Source of the DNA: Chitinophagaceae bacterium
GTDB taxonomy: Bacteria; Bacteroidota; Bacteroidia; Chitinophagales; Chitinophagaceae
Length of the DNA stretch: 49,589 bases
Direction of reading: 5' to 3'
NCBI GenBank assembly: GCA_021299175.1
Contig: JAJTFY010000001.1
Location: 1-49,589 of the forward strand
Shown: in pieces, positions 8,972 to 17,550 of the stretch
Numbering within the stretch: the first letter of the stretch is position 1
Layout of the letters: each line of letters opens with the position of its first letter
Position numbers and translations under genes: made by a program
The notes under the pieces: generated by a model
Told to the model about the DNA's origin: nothing
The model's input: only the letters and a program-made list of their open reading frames with translations
Databases searched by the model: none

Positions 8972-9274
8972 TTAATAAATTGAATTGATGGATTGATTGT
9001 AATCAGCTGCAAAACGCTGTATTGAATAGCCTTCTGTTTGGCTTTTTTCTGTTGATGAAAATTGAAACAAAAGAAAACCGTTCAATATCAACAAAAGTGA
9101 TAATGCGGCAATGGCCATTGCAGGCCTGACTACAAAGCCCCATTCCTCACCGGCATTCCGGGCTTCCATTCTTGCCTTTAACCTGGTATAAAAAAACTCG
9201 TCCGTTCCAACCTCCTGGATATTATCCAACAACTGAAGATGGTCTTCGAGTATGCCGGTTGATCTGTTTTTCAT
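8972..9274 (-). CDS. Single-pass membrane protein, probable anti-sigma factor
   Basis: The 100-residue protein starts at ATG 9274, ten bases after the sigma-factor stop; the track's 9307 start is TTG and overlaps the sigma gene. It has an acidic N-terminal segment of about 55 residues (ILEDHLQLLDNIQEVGTDEFFYTRLKARM), one transmembrane helix (AMAIAALSLLLILNGFLLF) and a short outer tail. That size and topology resemble CnrY-type minimal anti-sigma factors, and the gene directly follows an ECF sigma gene. No recognisable zinc-binding anti-sigma motif (HxxxCxxC) is present. The anti-sigma role is inferred from context. Confidence 0.6.
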   Translation of the reverse strand: MKNRSTGILEDHLQLLDNIQEVGTDEFFYTRLKARMEARNAGEEWGFVVRPAMAIAALSLLLILNGFLLFQFSSTEKSQTEGYSIQRFAADYNQSINSIY

Positions 9275-9284
9275 TACAATTGTT

Positions 9285-9848
9285 TTATGGTGTGTAATAT
9301 TGCTCAAGATTCTTTTTTAGGTTTTCTTTTGCCCTGCTCAGCAAGGATTCAATCGCCTTGACCCCCAACCCCATGATGACTGTTGCTTCCTCATATTTCA
9401 TGCCTTGAATCCGAATCAACGTGAACGCCAGTTGTTGTTTTTCCGGCAGTTTACCAATCGCTCTGTACAAGGCAGTCGCTTTTTCCTTGTTTTCTGCAGC
9501 AATGCCCGGATTCATTTCCACCACATCCATACTTCTTTTTTCTTCGGGCATCCACCAAGGAATGATAGCGTGTAGCCTTTGCCTGGTCTTCCTTTTCCTC
9601 AATTTTTCCAAGGCCTTTCGGATGGCGATTCTCTGCACCCAAGTGGAAAGTTTTGATTCTCCCTTGAATGACCCAATCGACCCATGTACCTGAATAAAGG
9701 TTTCCTGCAGCACGTCTTCAGCATCATCACTGTCCTGCACAATGTTCAATACGGTATGATGTAAGCGGTGGCTGAGGTTGTTCACCAACCACCTAAAAGC
9801 AGGTTCATCCCCCTGCCTCAAACCGCTTATGAGTTCCGCTTCATTCAA
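9285..9848 (-). CDS. ECF-type RNA polymerase sigma factor
   Basis: The 187-residue protein has the sigma-70 region 2 signature (DSDDAEDVLQETFIQVHGSIGSFKGESKLSTW) and region 4 (LPEKQQLAFTLIRIQGMKYEEATVIMGLGVKAIESLLSRAKENLKK). It lacks regions 1 and 3, as ECF sigmas do. It would direct core polymerase to an envelope-stress regulon, probably including its own operon. The frame is closed by a stop at 9858 and no ATG is available before the conserved region, so TTG at 9848 is the best start. The co-transcribed membrane and periplasmic genes suggest that its activity is controlled at the inner membrane. Confidence 0.9.
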   Translation of the reverse strand: MNEAELISGLRQGDEPAFRWLVNNLSHRLHHTVLNIVQDSDDAEDVLQETFIQVHGSIGSFKGESKLSTWVQRIAIRKALEKLRKRKTRQRLHAIIPWWMPEEKRSMDVVEMNPGIAAENKEKATALYRAIGKLPEKQQLAFTLIRIQGMKYEEATVIMGLGVKAIESLLSRAKENLKKNLEQYYTP

Positions 9849-9986
9849 ATTACTCCATTATAGATGCACCTAAGTTCCGATTCCTTCGGATACAATGCAT
9901 GATCTTACATTAGTTAAGGTCCTTGAACATAAAAACAAGATTCTACAATATTACAGGATTCCTCAACCTTGTTAATCTCCTTTGAT

Positions 9987-9994
9987 TATCTTTG
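9987..9994 (+). promoter_or_regulatory. Bacteroidota -7 box abutting the TPR gene
   Basis: TATCTTTG is an exact TAnnTTTG match, only six bases before ATG 10001. The predicted transcription start falls at about 10000, implying a leaderless or one-base-leader mRNA. The track's TTG start at 9992 lies inside this box. Confidence 0.6.
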
Positions 9995-10000
9995 TTCCCT

Positions 10001-10651
10001 ATGAAATTTTATAACATTTTCATCAAATACCGCCTCAACATAGGGATCCTGGCGCTGGCACTGGCCATTTTCTTCAATATTTGGGCGGGTTTCTTGCCCT
10101 CATTGGCACTCTACATTATCGCAGTGCTTTGCATTTTCACCCATTTTTTCATCGGCCCATTGAGACTGATCCAGGAATACCTGGAAGGGGGTGATTTTGA
10201 AGGAGCTGAAAAGATTCTCAATGGAATCAAATATCCAAACTTGCTCTACAAGCCCATCCGTGCAGTATATTTTACCTTGAAAGGGAATATCGCCATGTCC
10301 AAGCAAGACTTTGACTCGGCGGAAAAGCACATGAAAAAAAGCCTCGACCTAGGTCTTCCCATGAAGGAGGCCGAAGGAGCCAATAAACTACAGTTGGGTA
10401 TGATGGCCATGCAAAGGGGCAACATGAAAGAGGGTGAAAGCCTGATTCGCTCTGCCATTCGCTTGGGCATCCCGGACAAGGAAAGTTCAGCACTGGCATA
10501 CCTTCAGATGTGTCAAATCATGATGCAAAAGCGTGAATTCCGTGCTGCCAAAGATTTCTTCAAAAAAGCAAAGGCCCAGAAACCTACTACAGATCAGGTC
10601 ATTGACCAGATCAAACAGATTGAGAAGTATATATCCAGGATGCCTGGGTAA
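10001..10651 (+). CDS. Membrane-anchored TPR-repeat protein
   Basis: The 216-residue protein has two N-terminal membrane helices (IGILALALAIFFNIWAGFL and LALYIIAVLCIFTHFFIG). A cytoplasmic domain of tetratricopeptide-like helical pairs follows (YFTLKGNIAMSKQDFDSAEKHMKKSL, GMMAMQRGNMKEGESLIRSAIRLG, QMCQIMMQKREFRAAKDFFKKAK). TPR domains bind partner proteins; no enzyme motif is visible. ATG 10001 is preferred over the upstream TTG, which lies within the promoter element. The gene converges on the SRPBCC gene with one base between stops. Function unknown. Confidence 0.8.
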   Translation: MKFYNIFIKYRLNIGILALALAIFFNIWAGFLPSLALYIIAVLCIFTHFFIGPLRLIQEYLEGGDFEGAEKILNGIKYPNLLYKPIRAVYFTLKGNIAMSKQDFDSAEKHMKKSLDLGLPMKEAEGANKLQLGMMAMQRGNMKEGESLIRSAIRLGIPDKESSALAYLQMCQIMMQKREFRAAKDFFKKAKAQKPTTDQVIDQIKQIEKYISRMPG

Positions 10652-10652
10652 C

Positions 10653-11117
10653 CTATTTCTTTGGAAACAATTCCTCGACCTTCTTCTTACGGAACTCGAA
10701 TATTCCTTCCAGCTGCTTTTTAATGAAGAGGGCCACCGCTATGTCTCCTAAAAATCCAAGGGGTGCCTTGTAGTGGATCAGGTCAGTCATCAGGATTCCT
10801 CCTTCCACTTCTTCAAAATGGTGCTGGTGGTGCCACATGGCATAGGGCCCGAACCGCTGTTCATCCACAAAATATTTCTTGGGCATGACATGCGTGATTT
10901 CTGTCATCCAAAACATGGGGATGCCCAAAACGGGTCTTACATTGTATGTCATCACCTGCCCGGGATACATCTCATCTCCATACAACTCGTTCGTGAATTT
11001 AAGGTTCAGGTATTCCGGCGTCATCACCGCTAAATTCTTGGGGTGCGAAAAGAAATCCCATGCAGCGTCGAGAGAAATGGGGATGAATTGGGTTTTTTTG
11101 AGAGAATATACTGACAT
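10653..11117 (-). CDS. SRPBCC (START-like) family protein
   Basis: The 154-residue protein begins MSVYSLKKTQFIPISLDAAWDFFSHPKNLAVMTP, the standard opening of the SRPBCC/polyketide-cyclase-like ligand-binding fold, and ends in a helix (FIKKQLEGIFEFRKKKVEELF). These soluble proteins bind hydrophobic ligands in a deep cavity; the ligand here is unknown. ATG 11117 is chosen over 11195 because similarity begins at MSVYS and the longer form would run through the 9-bp repeat element at 11125-11162. It is a single gene, divergent from the helicase. Confidence 0.8.
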   Translation of the reverse strand: MSVYSLKKTQFIPISLDAAWDFFSHPKNLAVMTPEYLNLKFTNELYGDEMYPGQVMTYNVRPVLGIPMFWMTEITHVMPKKYFVDEQRFGPYAMWHHQHHFEEVEGGILMTDLIHYKAPLGFLGDIAVALFIKKQLEGIFEFRKKKVEELFPKK

Positions 11118-11124
11118 TTTTAAA

Positions 11125-11162
11125 GAGGTTGAGTTTACAAGCCCAAGGCTGGGAGGTTGAAG
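11125..11162. repeat. Short copy of the GGTTGAAG repeat family with hairpin core
   Basis: Two GAGGTTGA(A)G units flank an AGCC-CAA-GGCT hairpin core, just upstream of the SRPBCC start codon. The layout (unit, small GC hairpin, unit) mirrors the larger element at 22730-22775, where the core is GGCC-GAA-GGCC. Confidence 0.55.
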
Positions 11163-11248
11163 AAAATTCAATATTGATTTCAAACTGATTAACAAACAGA
11201 TTGCACTTGTTGTTGTAACTTGTCGAATTAAAATTCCCCTTCAACCCC

Positions 11249-14200
11249 ATGCTCCTCACCACCTACCAAAACGAATACACCAAACTCAACCCTGCGCAAA
11301 AAGAGGCGGTTGATACAATTGAAGGACCAGTAATGGTGATAGCAGGTCCTGGTACTGGTAAAACCCAGATCCTGGCCATCCGCATCGGGAAAATCCTGAT
11401 GGAAACTGATACCCTGCCGCACAATATTCTCTGCATGACCTATACGGATGCAGGTGCGGTGGCCATGCGGAAGCGTCTGCTGAAGATCATCGGCCCAGAT
11501 GCATACAAGGTCAATATCCATACCTACCATTCTTTCTGTAACCAAGTCATCCAAGACAACCTGTCTTATTTTGAGAAAAACTCCCTCGAGGCCATCTCAG
11601 ACTTGGAGTCCATTGCCCTGATGCGGGAATTGATCGATCAGTTCCCCAAAAACCATCCACTGAAGCGCTACCGCAGCGATGTATATTTTGAAACCAAGAA
11701 CCTCCGTCAGCTCTTCAGCACCATGAAAAGGGAGGGATGGGATGCACAACTGATCCTGGATGCCATCAATGCTTACCTCAACGATCTTCCCAACAGGGAG
11801 GAATACATCTACAAACGTAAAACGGGGCAGTTCAATGCCGGCGATCTTAAACAAGAAAGCATCAATGCTGAAATAGAAAAGATGTCGAAGCTGGAAGCCG
11901 GCGTCAAGGAATTTAACAAGTTCCAAAAAATGATGCAGGACCGCAAACGCTACGATTTCGACGACATGATCAATTGGGTGATTGACGTTTTCAAAAACAA
12001 TTCCCAAATCCTGGCACAATACCAGGAACAGTTCCAATATGTATTGGTGGATGAGTACCAGGATACCAGCGGTACCCAGAACACTTTGGTTGAAATGCTG
12101 ATCAGTTATTGGGATGAGCCAAACATTTTTGTTGTGGGAGATGATGACCAGTCGATCTTTCGCTTTCAAGGAGCCAACGTAGAGAACATGCTGGTCTTCA
12201 TGAAAAAGTTCCCCAACATCAAGACCATCATGCTGACCGAAAACTACCGGTCCATCCAACCGATCCTTGATGTTTCGAAGACCCTGATCGACAAAAACCA
12301 GGAACGATTGATCCATCATATCAATGGATTGAGCAAAACACTGCTGTCTGGAAGGGATGAACTGAAAAACATGACGCATTTACCCCATGTCAACGCTTGG
12401 AGGAATGCCAGAGAGGAAATGATTGGCATCACCAAAGCCATTGAAACCCTTGTCCAGAGTGGAACATCGCCACAGAGAATCGCTGTCATCTACAAGGAAA
12501 ACAAATATGGTGAGGAACTGGCTGAATTCCTGAAATGCAGGAACATCCTGTTTTACAGCAAGCGAAACATCAATTTATTGGACCTTCCCCTGATCAAAAA
12601 AATCATTCGACTGCTCGAATACCTTGATGCAGAAATGGACACGGCCTTCAGCGGAGACCAGATGCTGTTTGAAATCCTTCACTACGATTGGTTCTCAGTG
12701 CGTCCATTGGAGATTGCCAAAATGAGCATTGAAAACACGCAGCGGCTTTATAAAAAAGATGTCTCCGGTTTCAGGAACATCATCAACATCAAGACCAACT
12801 CCATCGCAGGGAGCCTTTTTGAAAAAAATATTTCTGATGAACTCGCGCAAACCGGCAAATTCATCGAAAACATGCTGGGTAATATCAGCAACATCACACT
12901 GCAACAGTTGCTGGAAAGGATCATCCGCGATTCAGGCATGCTTGGCGTCATCATGAAATCCAATGACAACCACTGGCAAATGCAGGTGCTCACTGCGTTT
13001 TTTGATTTCCTGAAAAATGAAACAAAAAAAGATCCATCATTGGACCTGAACAAATTTGTGAAGGTCATTCAGATGATGCGGAAAGAAGAGATAGCGCTAC
13101 CAATTGTTCAGGTTGGCGGCAATGAAAAAGGCGTCAACCTACTTACCGCCCATGGTGCCAAAGGGCTTGAGTTCGAGCATGTTTTTTTTGCGGGATGCAA
13201 TGCCAGTTTCTGGGAAAAGAAAAGAGCCAACAACAAGGGCTACAAACTCCCGGATACGCTTTTTGTGTCAAATTCTACAGCAACATCTGAAGAAGAACTG
13301 CGTCGCTTGTTTTATGTAGCACTGACAAGGGCCGAGCAATTCCTGACCATCTCCTATGCAAAACAAAAGGATGATGGAAAAGACCTTGAAGCCAGCATGT
13401 TTTTGGAAGAAATCAAAGCAGGTCATGCCCTGCCTGAAGACAACCCCATCCCTTCAGAAAATACCATCACGGAATTCAATCTGGTGCGATTGCTTTCAGC
13501 ACATTCGCCCATCATTGAAAAAATGGATACTGATATCATCGACAAGGCATTGGATAAATTTTCAATGAATGTGACGGCGCTGAACAATTACCTCAACTGT
13601 CCGCTTCAATTCTACTATAACAACCTGATCCGCATCCCATCACCCAAAAACGAAACCCTTGAATTTGGCTCTGGTGTTCACTTTGCGCTGGAATCCTTCT
13701 TCAATAAAATGAAACAAGACCCCGGCAACAATTTCCCCTCCAAACAGGTATTGATTGAGGATTTTGTGCTCTATCTCTACCGACACAGGGAGAGTTTCAC
13801 CAAAGAGGAATTTGAAAGAAGGATGGAATACGGACGCGATATCCTTGACAAATACTACGAGAAAAAAATCAATGGTTTCAACAAGATAGTCTCTGTTGAA
13901 AGGAATATCAGGAATGTGATGGTCGATGGAGTTCCGCTCAAGGGAAAGATCGATAAGATGGAATTTGACGGGCACAAGGTCAATGTGGTGGACTATAAAA
14001 CAGGAAACCCTGATAATGCGAAAGCAAAACTCAAGAATCCGCAAAGCGATCCGCCCCATGGTGGAGACTATTGGCGCCAGGCGGTATTCTACAAAATTTT
14101 GATCGATAACAATGAGCAGGGGAAATACCAAGTCATGAGCACCGAATTTGATTTTGTGGAGCCCAATGCCAAAAAAGAAATCAGCTCCATCATTGTTCCC

Positions 14201-14380
14201 ATCTCAAAAGAAGATACGGATGCGGTAAGGGAACAGATTCAATTTGTTTGGGATAAAATACAGGCGCGGGACTTCTACACCGGCTGCGGAAAAGAAGAAT
14301 GCCATTGGTGCAATTTTGTCAAAACAAACAAACTGCAGGTGGGATTCATTGAGGAAGAACAGGAGGTGCTTTTTGATTAA
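11249..14380 (+). CDS. UvrD/AddA-type helicase fused to a PD-(D/E)XK Fe-S nuclease
   Basis: The 1043-residue protein starts with an SF1A helicase. Visible motifs are Walker A AGPGTGKT (32-39), Walker B VLVDEYQDT (near 268), GDDDQSIFRFQGA, LTENYRS, LTAHGAKGLEFEHVFFAG and RRLFYVALTRAE. The C-terminal 270 residues form a RecB-family nuclease with GSGVHFALESFF, KGKIDKMEF and VNVVDYKTG (D915, K917). Four cysteines frame the nuclease (C784 in NCPLQF, then C1013, C1018 and C1021 in CGKEECHWC). This is the Fe-S arrangement of AddB and Dna2-like nucleases. It is likely an end-processing ATP-dependent DNA helicase-nuclease acting in double-strand break repair, with no AddB-like partner beside it. Confidence 0.9.
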   Translation: MLLTTYQNEYTKLNPAQKEAVDTIEGPVMVIAGPGTGKTQILAIRIGKILMETDTLPHNILCMTYTDAGAVAMRKRLLKIIGPDAYKVNIHTYHSFCNQVIQDNLSYFEKNSLEAISDLESIALMRELIDQFPKNHPLKRYRSDVYFETKNLRQLFSTMKREGWDAQLILDAINAYLNDLPNREEYIYKRKTGQFNAGDLKQESINAEIEKMSKLEAGVKEFNKFQKMMQDRKRYDFDDMINWVIDVFKNNSQILAQYQEQFQYVLVDEYQDTSGTQNTLVEMLISYWDEPNIFVVGDDDQSIFRFQGANVENMLVFMKKFPNIKTIMLTENYRSIQPILDVSKTLIDKNQERLIHHINGLSKTLLSGRDELKNMTHLPHVNAWRNAREEMIGITKAIETLVQSGTSPQRIAVIYKENKYGEELAEFLKCRNILFYSKRNINLLDLPLIKKIIRLLEYLDAEMDTAFSGDQMLFEILHYDWFSVRPLEIAKMSIENTQRLYKKDVSGFRNIINIKTNSIAGSLFEKNISDELAQTGKFIENMLGNISNITLQQLLERIIRDSGMLGVIMKSNDNHWQMQVLTAFFDFLKNETKKDPSLDLNKFVKVIQMMRKEEIALPIVQVGGNEKGVNLLTAHGAKGLEFEHVFFAGCNASFWEKKRANNKGYKLPDTLFVSNSTATSEEELRRLFYVALTRAEQFLTISYAKQKDDGKDLEASMFLEEIKAGHALPEDNPIPSENTITEFNLVRLLSAHSPIIEKMDTDIIDKALDKFSMNVTALNNYLNCPLQFYYNNLIRIPSPKNETLEFGSGVHFALESFFNKMKQDPGNNFPSKQVLIEDFVLYLYRHRESFTKEEFERRMEYGRDILDKYYEKKINGFNKIVSVERNIRNVMVDGVPLKGKIDKMEFDGHKVNVVDYKTGNPDNAKAKLKNPQSDPPHGGDYWRQAVFYKILIDNNEQGKYQVMSTEFDFVEPNAKKEISSIIVPISKEDTDAVREQIQFVWDKIQARDFYTGCGKEECHWCNFVKTNKLQVGFIEEEQEVLFD

Positions 14381-14385
14381 CTTTG
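14378..14385 (+). promoter_or_regulatory. Bacteroidota -7 box for the Ig-like lipoprotein
   Basis: TAACTTTG is an exact match. It overlaps the stop codon of the helicase gene and ends nine bases before ATG 14395, so the predicted leader is about four bases. No -33 TTTG is seen. Confidence 0.5.
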
Positions 14386-14394
14386 CAGCACATC

Positions 14395-15786
14395 ATGAAA
14401 TTCATTCACTGCATCATTCTTGCTGCGTTTCTCAGTTCTTGTGGGCAACAGGTTGCACCAACTGGTGGGCCCAGGGATTCCATTCCTCCAAAATTGGTGG
14501 CTGCACTGCCTGAATATGGTGCCAAAAATTTCAAGGGCAACAAGATCACCCTGGTATTCGATGAATACATCACCCTTGACAATCCCTATGAAAAACTGAC
14601 CTATTCGCCGACTCCGAAAATCAATCCCAATGCCGAAGGGAAACTGAAAACAATCACGGTAAAACTAAAAGATACCCTGGAGGAAAATACCACTTACAGC
14701 ATTGATTTCGGTGAAGCCATCAAAGACATCAATGAAAACAACATTCTCAAGGACTTCACCTATACTTTCTCAACGGGCGCCTACATTGATTCTGCGTATC
14801 TCACAGGCAAAGTGATCATTGCAGAAACCGGAAAGGTGGACAGCACCATGATTGCAGTGCTTCACCAGCAAATGGACGATTCAGCGGTGGCCAAACAAAA
14901 GCCGCGGTATTATACTAGGCTCAAGGGCGACGGCAGTTTCCTTTTCAGGAACATTCGTCCGGGCCTGTACAATGTTTTTGCCATCAAGGATGCAGACGGT
15001 GGCAAAAAATATGATCAATCCAGCGAATTGATTGCATTCCTGAACAGCCCCATCAGCATTGGTATTGATACATCTACCCTGCTGTATGCATTCGAAGAGG
15101 AACAGGAAATCAAGCCTGCGCCAAAATCAACCACAAAACCTGCTGCAAACAATAAAAAAGGAGAGGACAAAAGGTTGAAGTTCAGCAATAACCTGGAGGG
15201 CGAGAGGCTGGACCTGCTTTCAAACCTCATACTGACCACAGAACATCCCCTGAAAAAACTGGATTCATCCAAAATTCGTTTCACAGACAAGGAGTTCAAA
15301 TCCATCACCGGTTTCACACTGGACAAAGACAGCACTGGAAAACAACTCATCATCAAACACCCCTGGACAGAAAATACTGCGTATAACCTGATCCTTGAAA
15401 AGGATTTCGCCCTGGATACCATGGACAATAAATTCATGAAAACCGACACCATCGGCTTTACCTCAAAAAAAGAATCGGATTACGGCAGCATCGACATCAA
15501 AATCGCCAATATCGACAGCAATCTGCACCCAATTCTGTTGCTGTTGAAAGAAAACAAGATTGTGCTTCAGCAACAGGCCAAGCAGGAAAAATACAAGATC
15601 AAATTGTTCAATCCAGGAGAGTACCAGATCAGCATCCTTTTTGATATCAATAACAATGGCAAATGGGATACCGGCAATTACTGGAAAAAACGGCAGCCCG
15701 AAAAAGTGGTGGCCAGAAAACAAACCCTGCAAATCAGGGCCAACTGGGACAATGAATTGAGAATTGATCTCAAAGACATTCAGTAA
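14395..15786 (+). CDS. Ig-like-domain lipoprotein (Big_5 type)
   Basis: The 463-residue lipoprotein has a signal MKFIHCIILAAFLSSC, with the lipidated Cys at residue 16. A Big_5-like bacterial Ig domain follows (PTGGPRDSIPPKLV..FKGNKITLVFDEYITL..NTTYSIDFGEAIKDINENN..TYTFSTG). Later segments resemble a carboxypeptidase-regulatory-like fold (GDGSFLFRNIRPGLYNVFAIKDADGGKKYD). A Lys-rich linker lies near residue 250 and further beta-rich sequence ends with FDINNNGKWDTGNYWKKRQPEKV. Such proteins are common, uncharacterised Bacteroidota cell-surface or periplasmic lipoproteins. ATG 14395 replaces the track's TTG at 14383, which sits inside the promoter box. recR follows after eight bases. Confidence 0.8.
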   Translation: MKFIHCIILAAFLSSCGQQVAPTGGPRDSIPPKLVAALPEYGAKNFKGNKITLVFDEYITLDNPYEKLTYSPTPKINPNAEGKLKTITVKLKDTLEENTTYSIDFGEAIKDINENNILKDFTYTFSTGAYIDSAYLTGKVIIAETGKVDSTMIAVLHQQMDDSAVAKQKPRYYTRLKGDGSFLFRNIRPGLYNVFAIKDADGGKKYDQSSELIAFLNSPISIGIDTSTLLYAFEEEQEIKPAPKSTTKPAANNKKGEDKRLKFSNNLEGERLDLLSNLILTTEHPLKKLDSSKIRFTDKEFKSITGFTLDKDSTGKQLIIKHPWTENTAYNLILEKDFALDTMDNKFMKTDTIGFTSKKESDYGSIDIKIANIDSNLHPILLLLKENKIVLQQQAKQEKYKIKLFNPGEYQISILFDINNNGKWDTGNYWKKRQPEKVVARKQTLQIRANWDNELRIDLKDIQ

Positions 15787-15794
15787 TTTTACAG

Positions 15795-16409
15795 ATGCAT
15801 TTATCCTCCAACCTTCTCGAAGCAGCTGTCAAAGAGTTTTCCCGCCTTCCGGGCATCGGAAAAAAAACGGCACTGAGACTGGTGCTTCACTTGCTAAAAC
15901 AGGAGGAGGCCGAGGTGGCGCAATTCAGCGAAACCATTGACAGGATGAGAAAAGAAATCAAGTTCTGCAAGACTTGTTTCAACATTTCAGACCTTGACCA
16001 GTGCACCATTTGCAGCAATGCCGGCAGAAAAAAAGAAGTGATTTGTGTGGTAGAAAACATCAGGGATGTGATTGCCATTGAGTCGACAGAGCAGTACAAC
16101 GGCGTTTACCATGTTCTGGGCGGTGTGATTTCACCATTGGATGGCATAGGCCCTGATCAACTCACCATTGCTGCATTGGCAGCAAGGATTCCCCTGGAAA
16201 ACACAAAAGAGATCGTCTTTGCATTGAGCCCAACCATTCAGGGTGATACCACCATTTATTATATCCGTAAAAAGCTCAACAATGCTGAGCTCCGCTTTAC
16301 CACCATTGCCCGTGGGATTGCTTTTGGTGGTGAGCTCGAATTCGCTGATGAAATGACCTTGGCCAAGAGCATCAGGAACAGGCTCCCTGTAGACAGTTAT
16401 ATACAGTAA
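15795..16409 (+). CDS. recR: Recombination mediator RecR
   Basis: At 204 residues this is the usual RecR length. It has the N-terminal helix-hairpin-helix (EFSRLPGIGKKTALRLVLHLL), a C4 zinc finger (FCKTCFNISDLDQCTIC), a TOPRIM domain (VICVVENIRDVIAIE..YNGVYHVLGGVISPLDGIGPDQL) and a Walker-B-like C-terminal segment. RecR acts with RecO, and often RecF, to load RecA on gapped DNA. It follows the lipoprotein gene closely and may share its transcript. Together with the helicase-nuclease two genes upstream it forms a small repair neighbourhood. Confidence 0.96.
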   Translation: MHLSSNLLEAAVKEFSRLPGIGKKTALRLVLHLLKQEEAEVAQFSETIDRMRKEIKFCKTCFNISDLDQCTICSNAGRKKEVICVVENIRDVIAIESTEQYNGVYHVLGGVISPLDGIGPDQLTIAALAARIPLENTKEIVFALSPTIQGDTTIYYIRKKLNNAELRFTTIARGIAFGGELEFADEMTLAKSIRNRLPVDSYIQ

Positions 16410-16427
16410 AACCCTGTCCACCTTGCC

Positions 16428-16458
16428 TTTGAACCCATGCTCCTTTTAACTACCTTTG
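16428..16458 (+). promoter_or_regulatory. Consensus Bacteroidota promoter for metH
   Basis: TTTG (16428-16431), 19 bases, then TACCTTTG (16451-16458) is an exact match to TTTG-N19-TAnnTTTG. The expected start is near 16464, leaving an 11-base leader before ATG 16475. There is thus no room for a cobalamin or SAM riboswitch. Confidence 0.85.
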
Positions 16459-16474
16459 CGTCTCTATACAAAGC

Positions 16475-17494
16475 ATGAAAGATATTTCCACACTACTCAA
16501 AGAAAGGATCCTCGTGATTGATGGCGCCATGGGAACCATGATCCAAAGGCACAAGCTCACTGAAGCTGATTACAGGGGAACCCGGTTTGCCGACTGGCCA
16601 TCAGACCTCAAAGGCAACAATGACCTGCTCAGCATCACCCAACCCGACATCATCAAAAACATCCACCTTCAATACCTGGAGGCGGGCGCAGACATCATTG
16701 AAACCAATACTTTCAATGCTCAGGCTGTTTCAATGGCGGATTACAACATGAGCGATCTGTCTTATGAAATCAACCTGGCCGCTGCTCGTTGTGCACGGAA
16801 TGCCGTTGTTGAATACCATGCCAATCATCCCGAAAGCAAGGACAAAGGCGGACCATTTGTGGCTGGTGCCATCGGCCCCATGAACAAAACCCTTTCCCTT
16901 TCTCCGGATGTAAACAACCCGGGCTTCAGGAGCATCAGTTTCGATGAAGTGGCAGAAGCCTATTACGAACAGGTAAAAGCCCTGGTAGAAGGCGGTGTTG
17001 ACCTCTTGCTGATCGAGACCATTTTTGATACACTGAACGCAAAGGCTGCCATCTATGCCACCAAAAAGTTTTTCCGTGACAACCAGATGGAAGAACTGCC
17101 ATTGATGATCAGCGGCACCATCACGGATGCTTCCGGAAGAACGCTCAGTGGTCAAACCCTGGAGGCTTTTTACACCAGCATCGCACATGCCAACCCATTG
17201 AGTGTGGGCCTGAACTGTGCACTGGGAGCCAACCAGATGCGTTCACACATCGAAGAACTTTCGCAAATCGCTGTTTGTTATACCTCGGCGTATCCCAATG
17301 CAGGTTTGCCCAATGCGATGGGAGAATATGATGAAGAACCTGCTGAAACCGCGCACTTCATCGAAGAATGGGCAGAAAAAGGATTTGTAAACATCGTGGG
17401 TGGATGCTGTGGAACTACGCCAGATCATATCAAGCATATTGCTGATCAGGTGAGGAGGATACAACCTCGGGGGTTGCCTGTGGTGGAAGCATGA
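16475..17494 (+). CDS. metH: Methionine synthase, homocysteine-binding module (split MetH, part 1)
   Basis: The 339-residue protein is the zinc-dependent homocysteine S-methyltransferase barrel of cobalamin-dependent methionine synthase. It shows [11 protein letters not shown] at the start and the three zinc-binding cysteines C248 (GLNCALGA) and C311/C312 ([11 protein letters not shown]). In single-chain MetH this module is fused to the rest; here it ends cleanly at a stop. The second gene begins 56 bases later, after a short array of the 9-bp repeat. The two proteins should assemble to pass the methyl group from methylcobalamin to homocysteine. Split MetH is known in several Bacteroidota. 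Confidence 0.93.
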   Translation: MKDISTLLKERILVIDGAMGTMIQRHKLTEADYRGTRFADWPSDLKGNNDLLSITQPDIIKNIHLQYLEAGADIIETNTFNAQAVSMADYNMSDLSYEINLAAARCARNAVVEYHANHPESKDKGGPFVAGAIGPMNKTLSLSPDVNNPGFRSISFDEVAEAYYEQVKALVEGGVDLLLIETIFDTLNAKAAIYATKKFFRDNQMEELPLMISGTITDASGRTLSGQTLEAFYTSIAHANPLSVGLNCALGANQMRSHIEELSQIAVCYTSAYPNAGLPNAMGEYDEEPAETAHFIEEWAEKGFVNIVGGCCGTTPDHIKHIADQVRRIQPRGLPVVEA

Positions 17495-17495
17495 G

Positions 17496-17531
17496 GTTTA
17501 AGGGGTTGAAGAGGTTGAGGGGGTTGAAGGG
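17496..17531 (+). repeat. 9-bp repeat array between the two metH genes
   Basis: Four units are GTTTAAGGG, GTTGAAGAG, GTTGAGGGG and GTTGAAGGG, starting two bases after the metH part 1 stop codon and ending 19 bases before the part 2 start. It is the same unit family as at 22654 and 8291. Confidence 0.8.
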
Positions 17532-17550
17532 TTAAATCAAATAAATTAAA

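Noticed and set aside
8972-9307. Longer start of the one-helix protein at 9307
   Set aside because: TTG start overlapping the sigma-factor gene; ATG 9274 immediately after the sigma stop is better.
11597-12379. 260-aa antisense ORF within the helicase gene
   Set aside because: Shadow frame opposite conserved helicase motifs; no promoter or family similarity.
16410-16475. Cobalamin or SAM riboswitch before metH
   Set aside because: The consensus promoter leaves a leader of about 11 bases, too short for any known riboswitch.
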